Positions 1 to 6,726 of a DNA stretch of 40,980 nucleotides are shown here, in pieces (within the stretch, counting starts at the first letter, position 1; every line of letters starts with the position of its first letter). A program made the translations under genes and the position numbers. The notes beneath the pieces were generated by a model that was given only the letters and a program-made list of their open reading frames with translations, ran no database searches and was not told the origin of the DNA. The stretch is from Bradyrhizobium sp. ORS 375 (GTDB taxonomy: Bacteria > Pseudomonadota > Alphaproteobacteria > Rhizobiales > Xanthobacteraceae): positions 1 to 40,980 of the forward strand of contig NZ_CAFI01000085.1 of the NCBI RefSeq assembly GCF_000239775.1, given 5' to 3'.

Positions 1-174
1 CCCCCAGAGGATGCTCGCGGGGCTGGGCATCGCAAGGATCATGTCCAGTGCTGTCCGCAGGCTTTGCGGCCAATCGTCGATCGGGCCGAGCGGCGTCATC
101 GCCCAATGATGGGCGCGGATTCGCTCCGCCATTTCGCCGTCTCCCGCCGGCCAGCCCGCCAATTGCCGCTCCAT
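1..174 (-). CDS. PAS-domain sensor histidine kinase, N-terminal fragment (cut by window edge)
   Basis: Reading leftward from an ATG at 174 the frame stays open for 58 codons to the window edge. The visible peptide has the opening typical of PAS-containing alphaproteobacterial sensor kinases: a helix with AERIRAHHW, then TPLGPIDDWPQSLRTALDM, which normally leads into the first PAS core. Only the N-terminal segment is present, so the kinase class (probably HWE or HisKA_2) cannot be read. It lies 186 bases downstream of another minus-strand kinase gene and could be co-transcribed with it or use its own promoter; a GGAAC box lies 51 bases upstream of the ATG. Family assignment is fairly sure, detailed function unknown. 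Confidence 0.72.
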   Translation of the reverse strand, partial: MERQLAGWPAGDGEMAERIRAHHWAMTPLGPIDDWPQSLRTALDMILAMPSPASILWG

Positions 175-205
175 TTTGGACTCTATGCCGATACTTGAGT
201 GAACC

Positions 206-229
206 AACGCCCTGAATCCGGGGAGTTCC
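206..229 (-). promoter_or_regulatory. weak EcfG-like promoter for the left-edge kinase
   Basis: On the minus strand GGAAC (229-225) is followed after 15 bases by CGTT (209-206), about 32 bases before the ATG at 174. The elements match the general-stress sigma factor consensus, but the spacing is one or two bases short of the usual 16-17. Treated as a possible site only. Confidence 0.3.
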
Positions 230-360
230 AGCAGGCGTGGAGCGGTCAGGCTGTCACCTCGCAGGTGAGGGCCTCAAGAGCCCTCGTCCCCGTCTGCCGC
301 GAACAACTGTCCTTTCGCAGCGAGCAACTGCCCTGCGCGCGATAGTTACCCTCAAGCTCT

Positions 361-1368
361 TCAACCTGCTTCAAGAGGCATCGCGAGTGGGATGAGCAGC
401 GTTGCTCGCAGGCCGTCCTGCTGAAAGTTCAGTTCGGCCTCGCCGTGCAAGCTGAACTTAGTCATCTCAGCGATGATCAGCGTTCCAGTCCCCGTCCGGG
501 TGGGTGAAGCGATAGGCTCAGGGCACCTTTCTCGCCATACGAAGCAAAGACAGGGGCGATTGGAACTGTCTGAACTGATCCGCCAGCTCACCTCGACAGT
601 GCCACGGCGTTGCGCGAGTGCCCCATACTTGAAGCTGTTGGTCGCGAGTTCGCTCAAGATCATCGCAACCGGCACCACCTGATTATACGGCACTGAAAAG
701 GGCGGTCCTCCCAAAAAGACCAGCTGCTCGTCTTTCAAGGATGACAACACCTGCGGCACCAGACCAGCCAAATCGATTGATGAGCTGCCGGCAGCCATGA
801 TGGACTGAGCCTTGGCCAGGGATTGAAAGCGCGCCAGGAACGTTGCCTTGTAATCTTCAGCCGATCTGTCTTTCGTCTCGATCTGGTTGGCGATGGCCTG
901 AACGACTCCCAGGAGATTGACGAGGCGGTGGCGGAGCTCTGAATTCAGAAGCGAGCTCTCACGCTCTTTGGCTCGTCTCTCGGTTACGTCCGTGAAAACA
1001 ATGACGAGGTGCGTGCTATTATTGTCAGGCTTGGACAGGCGCCTCGCTGTGATCAGGAAGGTACGAAGGCCAATAGCCGGGAAGTCGTGGGAGACCTCAT
1101 AGTCGATCACTGCAGCCGATCTAGGAATGACCTCCGAGATCAACCGCTTGAGGTCGGGAATATTCCACTGGCCATTGCCGAGGCGATCGAGAGGGACGCC
1201 GATCGTATCGTCCCGCTCGGCCAGAAAAGTGACGAAGAAGGCGCGATTGGCCTCAATCACAACCGCGCTTTCGTCTAGGACAAGAAGCGGCTCGTCAATC
1301 GTATCGACAATGCCCTGCGCCTGAACATGGCTGGTTCGGAGAAGTCGATACAAGTCTTCAAGGTTCAT
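361..1368 (-). CDS. PAS-domain HWE-family sensor histidine kinase
   Basis: A soluble sensor kinase of about 335 residues. Residues about 15-130 form a PAS domain (IVDTIDEPLLVLDES through LVIVFTDVTERR). The kinase part has the HWE signature set: phospho-acceptor His in SELRHRLVNLLGV (about H147), an N-box LSELATNSFKYGAL (about N244) and a Trp-Arg-Glu motif in FVWRERC (about 288-290). No transmembrane segment is visible, so it is probably cytoplasmic. The frame is open further upstream to 1440, but that extension is basic and Cys-rich with no PAS similarity; I chose the ATG at 1368. In alphaproteobacteria HWE kinases often act on PhyR and control EcfG, which suits the EcfG-like promoters in the window; that link is inference. 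Confidence 0.85.
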   Translation of the reverse strand: MNLEDLYRLLRTSHVQAQGIVDTIDEPLLVLDESAVVIEANRAFFVTFLAERDDTIGVPLDRLGNGQWNIPDLKRLISEVIPRSAAVIDYEVSHDFPAIGLRTFLITARRLSKPDNNSTHLVIVFTDVTERRAKERESSLLNSELRHRLVNLLGVVQAIANQIETKDRSAEDYKATFLARFQSLAKAQSIMAAGSSSIDLAGLVPQVLSSLKDEQLVFLGGPPFSVPYNQVVPVAMILSELATNSFKYGALAQRRGTVEVSWRISSDSSNRPCLCFVWRERCPEPIASPTRTGTGTLIIAEMTKFSLHGEAELNFQQDGLRATLLIPLAMPLEAG

Positions 1369-1518
1369 CGTCCCGGCTCGACAAACGCGTCTTAAATGAG
1401 GTGTGTGCGGGCACCTGCTGTCCCCAGATAACTTGGGCAAGTCTGTTTCAAATTGGGACTACAGGCAAGAGGGCCTTAGCCGACGGAAGCCGTTCGAGTA
1501 TGAACCAGGAACTCCAAT

Positions 1519-1538
1519 CGAGTTGAACGCTCAACTCG
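1519..1538. repeat. perfect inverted repeat (8-bp stem, 4-base loop)
   Basis: CGAGTTGA and TCAACTCG flank ACGC. It has no T-run, so it is not an obvious intrinsic terminator. It lies about 150 bases upstream of the HWE kinase start and could be a regulator-binding site or chance. Confidence 0.4.
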
Positions 1539-1549
1539 ACGCCAATGGC

Positions 1550-1708
1550 TTAGTTCTGGGCCTGAGCAAATCGGCTCCGCTTCCGGCTCAGCTGGCGGGC
1601 CGCGCTTCGAGCGACGCTCCCTTTGCTGGGCAGTATACGCGCACGATAGTCTGGCACCAACCAGCAGCCGTCTGGGCTGATGATTTCGAAAGGCGTCCCC
1701 AAGATCAT
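1550..1708 (-). CDS. possible small hypothetical protein (52 aa)
   Basis: An ATG at 1708 opens 52 codons ending at TAA (1552-1550). The peptide starts MILGTPFEIISPDGCW and becomes basic toward the end (RQLSRKRSRF). Third-position GC is roughly 75 percent, compatible with coding in this genome, but the ribosome binding site is weak and I recognise no family. It would be transcribed toward the kinase gene. Low confidence. Confidence 0.22.
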   Translation of the reverse strand: MILGTPFEIISPDGCWLVPDYRARILPSKGSVARSAARQLSRKRSRFAQAQN

Positions 1709-1853
1709 TAACCCACGATAATAAGGACGTTGGCTAGTCCGTCGCCGGTGCGGCGGCTTGGCCCGGGCTGATCAGCGAGCGGGGAGGTCCCTACTGACGC
1801 GCGCATCCGGCTTTAATATCTCGTCGTGTGACGTAGCAGCGCTCGTCGGTGTA

Positions 1854-1878
1854 GGAACGCCGTGCGAGCGCGCCTGTT
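1854..1878 (+). promoter_or_regulatory. EcfG (general stress sigma) promoter for the DUF2243-sdhB group
   Basis: TAGGAACG contains GGAAC at 1854-1858, followed after 17 bases by GTT (1876-1878). This matches GGAAC-N16/17-CGTT in all but one -10 base. The predicted transcript would begin near 1885, about 40 bases before the ATG at 1927. One of 13 such sites in the window. Confidence 0.7.
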
Positions 1879-1926
1879 GGTAGCGGACGCGCGTGAGCTT
1901 CGCCGTTGTTCGAGGACGCCAACGGA

Positions 1927-2439
1927 ATGGTCGATCACACCCCAAGACCCGGTTTTCCGATCGCAGCGGGGATCCTGTTCGGCCTCGGGCTCGGCGGCTT
2001 CTTCGATGGCATCGTGCTGCATCAGCTGCTGCAATGGCATCACATGGTGAGCAGCTGGTACCCGCCGACGACCATCGAGAACCTGCAGCTGAATACGACC
2101 TGGGACGGAATCTTCCACGCGGGAACGTATCTGTTCGTCGTGGCCGGACTCTACGTGCTCTGGAGGTCGGCCCATGGGCGCCATTTGCGCTGGTCTAACC
2201 GGCAACTGGTTGGCACGCTGCTGCTCGGCTGGGGCCTGTTCAATCTGATCGAAGGTCTCGTCGATCACGAATGGCTCGGACTTCACCACGTCAACGAGGT
2301 CGCTCCCGCCGCGCAACGCGGCGCGTGGGACATGGGCTTCTTGATCTGGGGAGCGGCGATGCTTGCCGCGGGTTGGGTGATCACACGCGTCGGCATCCGG
2401 GAGGCGGCACATGCACCGCTCCGCGACCGTGCGGTTTGA
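1927..2439 (+). CDS. DUF2243 family membrane protein
   Basis: A hydrophobic protein of 170 residues with about four membrane spans: AAGILFGLGLGGFFDGIVLH, a second around GTYLFVVAGLYVLW, a third around GTLLLGWGLFNLIEGLVDH and a fourth near FLIWGAAMLAAGWVI. Conserved His and Asp lie at the membrane edges (FDGIVLHQLLQWHH, DGIFHAGTY, EGLVDHEWLGLHHV), which is the DUF2243 pattern. Molecular function is unknown; the His-rich motifs suggest metal or haem binding, an inference. I chose the ATG at 1927, with GAGGA ten bases upstream, over an in-frame TTG at 1906. It sits directly behind an EcfG-type promoter and overlaps the next small ORF by 29 bases. Confidence 0.85.
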   Translation: MVDHTPRPGFPIAAGILFGLGLGGFFDGIVLHQLLQWHHMVSSWYPPTTIENLQLNTTWDGIFHAGTYLFVVAGLYVLWRSAHGRHLRWSNRQLVGTLLLGWGLFNLIEGLVDHEWLGLHHVNEVAPAAQRGAWDMGFLIWGAAMLAAGWVITRVGIREAAHAPLRDRAV

Positions 2440-2566
2440 AGGCATCCCGCCATGGGCGGCGTATGTCGCTTTTGGCCTGCTGAGTGTCGCCGCAACGGCG
2501 CCGGTCTGGCGGCCGCTCCTGTTCGGGCTCAGCGTGGAGGATTGGCTGCAACTGCGATGTTTCTGA
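2411..2566 (+). CDS. small hydrophobic protein overlapping the DUF2243 gene (51 aa)
   Basis: An ATG at 2411, inside the last ten codons of the DUF2243 gene, opens 51 codons ending with TGA at 2564-2566. The peptide is amphipathic with one likely membrane helix (AAYVAFGLLSVAATAPVW) and an acidic-aromatic tail (SVEDWLQL). The overlap indicates translational coupling, and GC-rich third positions continue across the gap in this frame. I recognise no family. It may be a small partner of the DUF2243 membrane protein; that is inference from position. Confidence 0.5.
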   Translation: MHRSATVRFEGIPPWAAYVAFGLLSVAATAPVWRPLLFGLSVEDWLQLRCF

Positions 2567-2608
2567 CGAGGACCCGCGGGACGACCCGCAAGGTCGAAAG
2601 GACCTGTG

Positions 2609-3385
2609 ATGGCCGAATTCAGACTACCGAAGAACTCCGCCCTGCGTGAAGGCAAGTCCTGGCCGAAGCCGAAAAGCGTCACGTTGCGCGAGTTTCGCAT
2701 CTATCGCTGGAATCCCGATGTCGGCGGCAATCCACAGATGGACAGCTATCACGTCGACACGTCCGATTGCGGGCCGATGGTTCTCGACGGACTGATCTGG
2801 ATCAAGAACAACATCGATTCCACGTTGGCTTTCCGCCGCTCCTGCCGCGAAGGCATCTGCGGCTCGTGCTCGATGAACATCAATGGCCAGAACACGCTCG
2901 CTTGCACCAAGTCCATGAGCGACCATGACGGGCCGGTTCAGCTGCTTCCGCTGCCGCATCAGCCCGTCGTGAAAGATCTGGTGCCGGATCTCACCAACTT
3001 CTACGCGCAGCTCTCGGTCATCGAGCCTTGGCTGCAGACGAAGACGCCAACGCCGCAGAAGGAATGGCGGCAGAGCGAGGAAGACCGCGAAAAGCTCAAC
3101 GGCCTTTACGAATGCATCCTTTGCGCCTGCTGCTCGACCTCATGTCCTAGCTATTGGTGGAATTCAGAGCGCTTTCTCGGACCCGCGGCCCTCATTCAGG
3201 CGGCTCGCTGGATCAACGACAGCCGCGACGAGGCCACCGGCGAGCGGCTCGACATTCTGGAAGATCCCTTCCGGCTCTATCGTTGCCACACCATTCTCAA
3301 TTGCGCCAAGGCGTGCCCAAAGGGGCTCAATCCGGGCGAAGCGATTTCAGAGCTGCGCATGAAGCTGGTGGCTCGCAAGATGTAG
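2609..3385 (+). CDS. sdhB: succinate dehydrogenase/fumarate reductase iron-sulfur subunit (orphan copy)
   Basis: A full-length SdhB-type protein of 258 residues carrying electrons from a flavoprotein to quinone through three clusters. The N-terminal ferredoxin domain has the [2Fe-2S] ligands in CREGICGSC (C79, C84, C87) plus C99. The C-terminal domain has [11 protein letters not shown] (from C169) and [14 protein letters not shown] for the [4Fe-4S] and [3Fe-4S] clusters. All ligands are present, so it looks functional. The ATG at 2609 has AAGGA six bases upstream; a GTG at 2606 is less well placed. No sdhA, sdhC or sdhD is adjacent, unlike the usual sdhCDAB operon, and it follows the DUF2243 gene behind a stress-type promoter. 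It may be a paralogue that swaps into complex II, or part of an unusual complex. Confidence 0.9.
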   Translation: MAEFRLPKNSALREGKSWPKPKSVTLREFRIYRWNPDVGGNPQMDSYHVDTSDCGPMVLDGLIWIKNNIDSTLAFRRSCREGICGSCSMNINGQNTLACTKSMSDHDGPVQLLPLPHQPVVKDLVPDLTNFYAQLSVIEPWLQTKTPTPQKEWRQSEEDREKLNGLYECILCACCSTSCPSYWWNSERFLGPAALIQAARWINDSRDEATGERLDILEDPFRLYRCHTILNCAKACPKGLNPGEAISELRMKLVARKM

Positions 3386-3480
3386 CGCCGAACCTGACGG
3401 GCGCTCACAAAGTTGGCGGAGCGCGCGCCCCGCACCTGAGACGGGTTCTCCGCCCGCTCGCAAGCAGCTCACTTGCCTTT

Positions 3481-3503
3481 GGAGCCCTTGACCGCAGGGC
3501 TCC
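3481..3503. terminator. hairpin between convergent genes, possible terminator
   Basis: GGAGCCC and GGGCTCC form a 7-bp stem around a 9-base loop in the 160-base gap between convergent sdhB and the DUF4142 gene. The T-rich tail is poor (TTGCTC), so a factor-independent role is uncertain. Confidence 0.4.
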
Positions 3504-3545
3504 TTGCTCGCCTTGCCATGTCTGGCTCCAACGGTTGGCTCGGGA

Positions 3546-4028
3546 CTAAGCCAATTCACGCAATCCGTTCAGGATTGCCAGGTGGCGCTGGATGATCGGC
3601 AGCGACATCTGCGCGACGCTCTGCTCCTGTGGATCGCTGCCACTGCGCAGATAATCGCTGTTCAACGCGAGCAGCTCGCGATGACCCCTGATCTGTCCCT
3701 GCACATACATGCGGTCGAAGCCGCCTCCGCTCGGCACGGCTTCGAGCTGCCGCAGCAGAACAGCGTGGTCGGTCCGCATTGGAGCCGATCCGGGGGCCGC
3801 GCCGAGCGCAGCTGCCACCTGCATCTGCTCGGCGATCTCTGCATTGGCGAAGTTGATGATATCGGGATTACCGGTGCGTGTCAGCGCAAGCTGGCTTGTG
3901 GTCATCGCGAAGGCGCCGCCGGCGAGATCTGCGGTGCGGAAGTCCGCGGCCATGCGCGGCCGCGCTTGAGCGACCCCGGCTCCGAGGCTGAGCGCGCCGA
4001 GTGCGAGAAGAAACGATCTGCGTTCCAT
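3546..4028 (-). CDS. DUF4142 family exported protein
   Basis: A protein of 160 residues. The N-terminus MERRSFLLALGAL, followed by a hydrophobic stretch ending near AQA, resembles a short Tat-type signal (RRSFL). The rest is a helical DUF4142 domain (ferritin-like bundle fold) with ADLAGGAFAMTTSQLAL and a C-terminal AQMSLPIIQRHLAILNGL. DUF4142 proteins are common in stress regulons of soil proteobacteria; the function is not established. The typical DUF4142 metal-ligand-like residues are not obvious here, so the copy is divergent. AGGAG lies eight bases before the ATG. It is divergent from ndh, each with its own EcfG-like box. Confidence 0.8.
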   Translation of the reverse strand: MERRSFLLALGALSLGAGVAQARPRMAADFRTADLAGGAFAMTTSQLALTRTGNPDIINFANAEIAEQMQVAAALGAAPGSAPMRTDHAVLLRQLEAVPSGGGFDRMYVQGQIRGHRELLALNSDYLRSGSDPQEQSVAQMSLPIIQRHLAILNGLRELA

Positions 4029-4060
4029 ACTAGAAATCTCCTGTTGAGCTGTCGGATATT

Positions 4061-4085
4061 GACCGGCGGGAGAATTCTTCGTTCC
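4061..4085 (-). promoter_or_regulatory. EcfG-type promoter for the DUF4142 gene
   Basis: Minus-strand TAGGAACG has GGAAC at 4085-4081, then 17 bases and GTC (4063-4061) instead of GTT. The predicted start lies about 25-30 bases before the ATG at 4028. It pairs divergently with the site at 4170. Confidence 0.5.
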
Positions 4086-4169
4086 TACTTGCTCCGCATG
4101 ATCCCGCAGCAGATCTCGATCCGCCTCGCGGTAGGCGTGCTGCCGGGCAGTGATATCAGGCTGGTTTTA

Positions 4170-4194
4170 GGAACGTCGAGGAGGAGCCCGTCTT
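4170..4194 (+). promoter_or_regulatory. EcfG-type promoter for ndh
   Basis: TTAGGAACG contains GGAAC at 4170-4174, followed after 18 bases by TT (4193-4194). The -10 reads CTT rather than GTT, a form shared by the sites at 17781, 20205, 25300 and 26429. It lies about 75 bases before the ndh start and is divergent from the 4085 site. Confidence 0.55.
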
Positions 4195-4269
4195 GACGAG
4201 ACTGGACGGCGCGTCAAGCAAGTCCGTCCGTGCGCGCTAAGTTGGCTCCAGGCATCCTTCAATCCGGAC

Positions 4270-5520
4270 ATGATCCCAGCAACCAAGCCTTCCGTCGTCG
4301 TGATAGGAGCCGGCTTTGCCGGCCTTGAGGCCGTCCGGGCGCTGGCGCGTGCCGAGGTCTCGGTTACGTTGGTGGACCGCAAGAACCATCATTGTTTCCA
4401 GCCCTTGCTGTACCAGGTCGCGACGGCGGCGCTGTCGCCGGCGGACGTGGCCTGGCCGATTCGCGCCATCCTGTCCGATCAGGCAAATGCGACGGTGATC
4501 ATGGCGGAGGTCAATGGTGTCGATATCGCTCGGCGCGTCGTGGTAACAACAGATGGCCCGGACCTTCCGTTCGATTATCTGGTCCTCGCGACCGGCGTGA
4601 CCACCTCCTACTTCAATCATCCGGAATGGGCACGCTTTGCGCCGGGTTTGAAGACGATTGAGGACGCAACGCGCATCCGGGCGCAGATTCTGACATGTTT
4701 CGAGCGCGCAGAGCGGACAGATGACGTGGCGCTCAGGCAGAAGCTGATGACGTTCGTCATCGTGGGCGGGGGGCCGACCGGGGTCGAGATGGCCGGATCG
4801 ATTGCCGATATCGCGCAGAACGTTCTAGCCGGCGATTTCCGCCATATCGATCCGCAATCGGCCAAGGTCGTATTGATCGAGGCGGGCCAGCGGCTGCTGT
4901 CGAATTTCGCCGACGAGCTGTCCGATTATACGCGCAAGGCGCTGCGGCGAATGAATGTTGACGTTATCACCGATGCGGCGGTCACTGAATGCACGCGTGA
5001 CAGCGTGACCCTGTCCAATAGACGCCATATCGCATGCTGCTCTCTCCTATGGGCGGCTGGAGTTCGCGCGACGCCGGCCGCGGATTGGATCGGTGCGAAG
5101 TCCGACCGAGCGGGGCGGATCGTTGTCGACGATCATCTTCGCGTGCCGCCGCACACCAACATCTTCGCCGTGGGCGATATCGCAGCAGCCAGCAGTGGCG
5201 GCAAACCGGTGCCCGGCCTCGCGCCGGCGGCCAAGCAGATGGGCCGCTATGTGGGGGAATTGATCTGCGGTGACATCGTCGGAGGCGCCAGAAAGCCTTT
5301 GCCGTTCGTCTATCGTCACCAGGGCGATCTTGCGACCATCGGGCGAAAGTCCGCGGTGGTGTCGCTCAAGCACCTCAAGCTCACCGGGCTTCTGGGATGG
5401 ACGTTCTGGGGCGTGGTGCACATCTATTTTCTGATCGGGCTGCGCAACCGGATTACGGTAGCGCTGAACTGGCTCTGGGAATATCTGACGTTCCAGCGCG
5501 GGGCGCGGCTCATCTCCTGA
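4270..5520 (+). CDS. ndh: type II NADH dehydrogenase (NDH-2), FAD-dependent
   Basis: A single-subunit flavoprotein of 416 residues that oxidises NADH and reduces quinone without proton pumping, at the cytoplasmic face of the inner membrane. The FAD-binding Rossmann motif VIGAGFAGLEAV is at residues about 6-18, the NADH-binding motif VIVGGGPTGVEMAG at about 163-176, and the second FAD motif NIFAVGDIAAAS near 297. LAPAAKQMGRYVG follows, as in NDH-2. The C-terminal segment (GLLGWTFWGVVHIYFLIGLRN) provides the membrane anchor. Length and motif order are normal. It stands alone behind an EcfG-like promoter, suggesting a stress-time bypass of complex I (inference). The ribosome binding site before the ATG at 4270 is weak. 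Confidence 0.93.
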   Translation: MIPATKPSVVVIGAGFAGLEAVRALARAEVSVTLVDRKNHHCFQPLLYQVATAALSPADVAWPIRAILSDQANATVIMAEVNGVDIARRVVVTTDGPDLPFDYLVLATGVTTSYFNHPEWARFAPGLKTIEDATRIRAQILTCFERAERTDDVALRQKLMTFVIVGGGPTGVEMAGSIADIAQNVLAGDFRHIDPQSAKVVLIEAGQRLLSNFADELSDYTRKALRRMNVDVITDAAVTECTRDSVTLSNRRHIACCSLLWAAGVRATPAADWIGAKSDRAGRIVVDDHLRVPPHTNIFAVGDIAAASSGGKPVPGLAPAAKQMGRYVGELICGDIVGGARKPLPFVYRHQGDLATIGRKSAVVSLKHLKLTGLLGWTFWGVVHIYFLIGLRNRITVALNWLWEYLTFQRGARLIS

Positions 5521-6033
5521 GCAGACGGTCGAAGGCCCCTGAACGCCCAAACTGCGATTTCCTATGCGGGGCAGCTCAATTGCTTCACAGCAAACGTCAA
5601 GCCAAAGGGGACCGCAACGGACCCTCGATCTAACACGCCGTTCGCGTTCGTCCGATGGTCACCGAATGACGCGGCACCGGATCGACATTCTGCAAGCTGT
5701 CCGCGCGGGAGAAGCGTATGCGACCGTGCCCTTCGTCGGCCCTAGAGCAGACATTCTGCTGCAGGTTTTCGGCTAACTGAAGGTCGACGCGTGCTGCAGC
5801 ACATCAATGTGGTCGAGGCACTCGGCAACGACTTGCTGGATGTCGCACCTGATCATTGGCGGCACGTTAAAAACCGCTTCACGGCTAATGAACCGCTGCG
5901 GCCACTCGAAGGCACAGGCTTGGCGGAGCCGCCTGGTCGGAAGGAGCGGCGTGCCGTCAGCGCGCCGGAGTGTGACGGAGGGATCCGGCAGCTCGAAGCC
6001 GGAGGACGTTGTCAGACTGAAAAGTGAACGGTG
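5521..6033. other. intergenic stretch between convergent ndh and HAD genes
   Basis: About 510 bases without a confident gene. The plus-strand frames open at 5564-5776 and 5791-6027 show no family features. On the minus strand the HAD reading frame continues open after its stop to 5773, recorded separately. No GGAAC box, tRNA or clear terminator seen. Confidence 0.5.
5773..6033 (-). pseudogene. possible gene remnant, 86 sense codons without a start codon
   Basis: Directly after the HAD stop codon the same frame stays open for 86 codons to TAG at 5775-5773. The predicted peptide looks protein-like (PDPSVTLRRADGTPL, AFEWPQRFISREAVFNVPP, CDIQQVVAECLDHIDVLQ) with roughly 75 percent GC at third positions, but no ATG, GTG or TTG occurs in its first three-fifths. 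It could be a decayed gene, the tail of a once-longer HAD protein, or chance. I recognise no family. Confidence 0.25.
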
Positions 6034-6726
6034 TCAAGAACCGGCTGTATCCTCCAGCTCCACTCGCACTCTCATGAGCGCGTCAAGAACTGCGAGCAGA
6101 TCAGGCGCGATCAACTCGGCTAAGTCGTCCATCTCCGCTGTCGCGATAAGGAGATCGGGAACCATGATCACTCTCATTCCGGCCGCGCGCGCGGCCCGAA
6201 CGCCGTTATAGGAGTCCTCCAAGGCGATGCATCGATCGACGGGCTGATCGAGCTCGAATGCGGCACGCAGGAAAAGGTCCGGATGCGGCTTTCCGCGCGC
6301 GACGTCCGTACGTGTGACGATCGCGTCGAACTTGCTGGCCAAGTCGACTGCGGAAAGCGTGCGCATCGCCTTCTCGCGTGATGATGACGTTGCAACGGCC
6401 TTAGGCAATCCCGAATGCTCGAGAAATTCCATGAGCTCAGTTGCTCCGGATTTCAGCTCCAAGTGGCCGCAGTCAACCATCGCATGGCATGCCGTGGCTG
6501 CCTTCCGTATGAAGTCTTCCGCATCGAAATCCAGACCAAACCGATGCCGGAGCAGGGCCAGTGAGCTGTCCTCGGGAAGGCCGATCATGCGCGTGAAGAG
6601 GTCGAGATCTGCCGTGATCCCGAAGCGGCCGGCGGTCTCGATCAGCGCGGCGCGAGCGAGACGCTCGCTGTCGACCAGCAGCCCGTCCATGTCGAAGACC
6701 ACGGCGCGTATATCGGACAGGTTCAC
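6034..6726 (-). CDS. HAD-superfamily hydrolase (beta-phosphoglucomutase/sugar phosphatase-like)
   Basis: A cytoplasmic protein of 230 residues from the HAD family IA group. Motif I is VVFDMDGLLVDSE (nucleophile D12, general acid D14), motif II is ATSSS near residue 112, motif III includes the Lys in GKPHPDLFL, and motif IV is CIALEDSYNGVRAARAAG. The helical cap between residues 15 and 90 is of the beta-phosphoglucomutase/sugar-phosphatase type. The GTG start overlaps the upstream stop in a GTGA arrangement, so it is translationally coupled to the mannitol dehydrogenase-family gene. It probably handles a sugar or polyol phosphate from the same pathway; the substrate cannot be read. Confidence 0.85.
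   Translation of the reverse strand: MNLSDIRAVVFDMDGLLVDSERLARAALIETAGRFGITADLDLFTRMIGLPEDSSLALLRHRFGLDFDAEDFIRKAATACHAMVDCGHLELKSGATELMEFLEHSGLPKAVATSSSREKAMRTLSAVDLASKFDAIVTRTDVARGKPHPDLFLRAAFELDQPVDRCIALEDSYNGVRAARAAGMRVIMVPDLLIATAEMDDLAELIAPDLLAVLDALMRVRVELEDTAGS

Larger units (their letters stand above)
1369..1853. other. intergenic stretch without a confident gene
   Basis: No recognised gene in about 480 bases. It holds a perfect 8-bp hairpin at 1519-1538 and a possible 52-codon minus-strand ORF at 1550-1708. The plus-strand frame open at 1403-1711 shows no recognisable family and is not called. It separates the leftward kinase from a rightward promoter at 1854. Confidence 0.6.

Noticed and set aside
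1403-1711. A 102-codon plus-strand ORF
   Set aside because: Starts inside the upstream region of the kinase, no ribosome binding site, no family resemblance; considered as a transposase remnant but no matching motif found.
1813-2700. A 295-codon minus-strand frame
   Set aside because: Antisense to the DUF2243 and sdhB genes and across an EcfG-type promoter.
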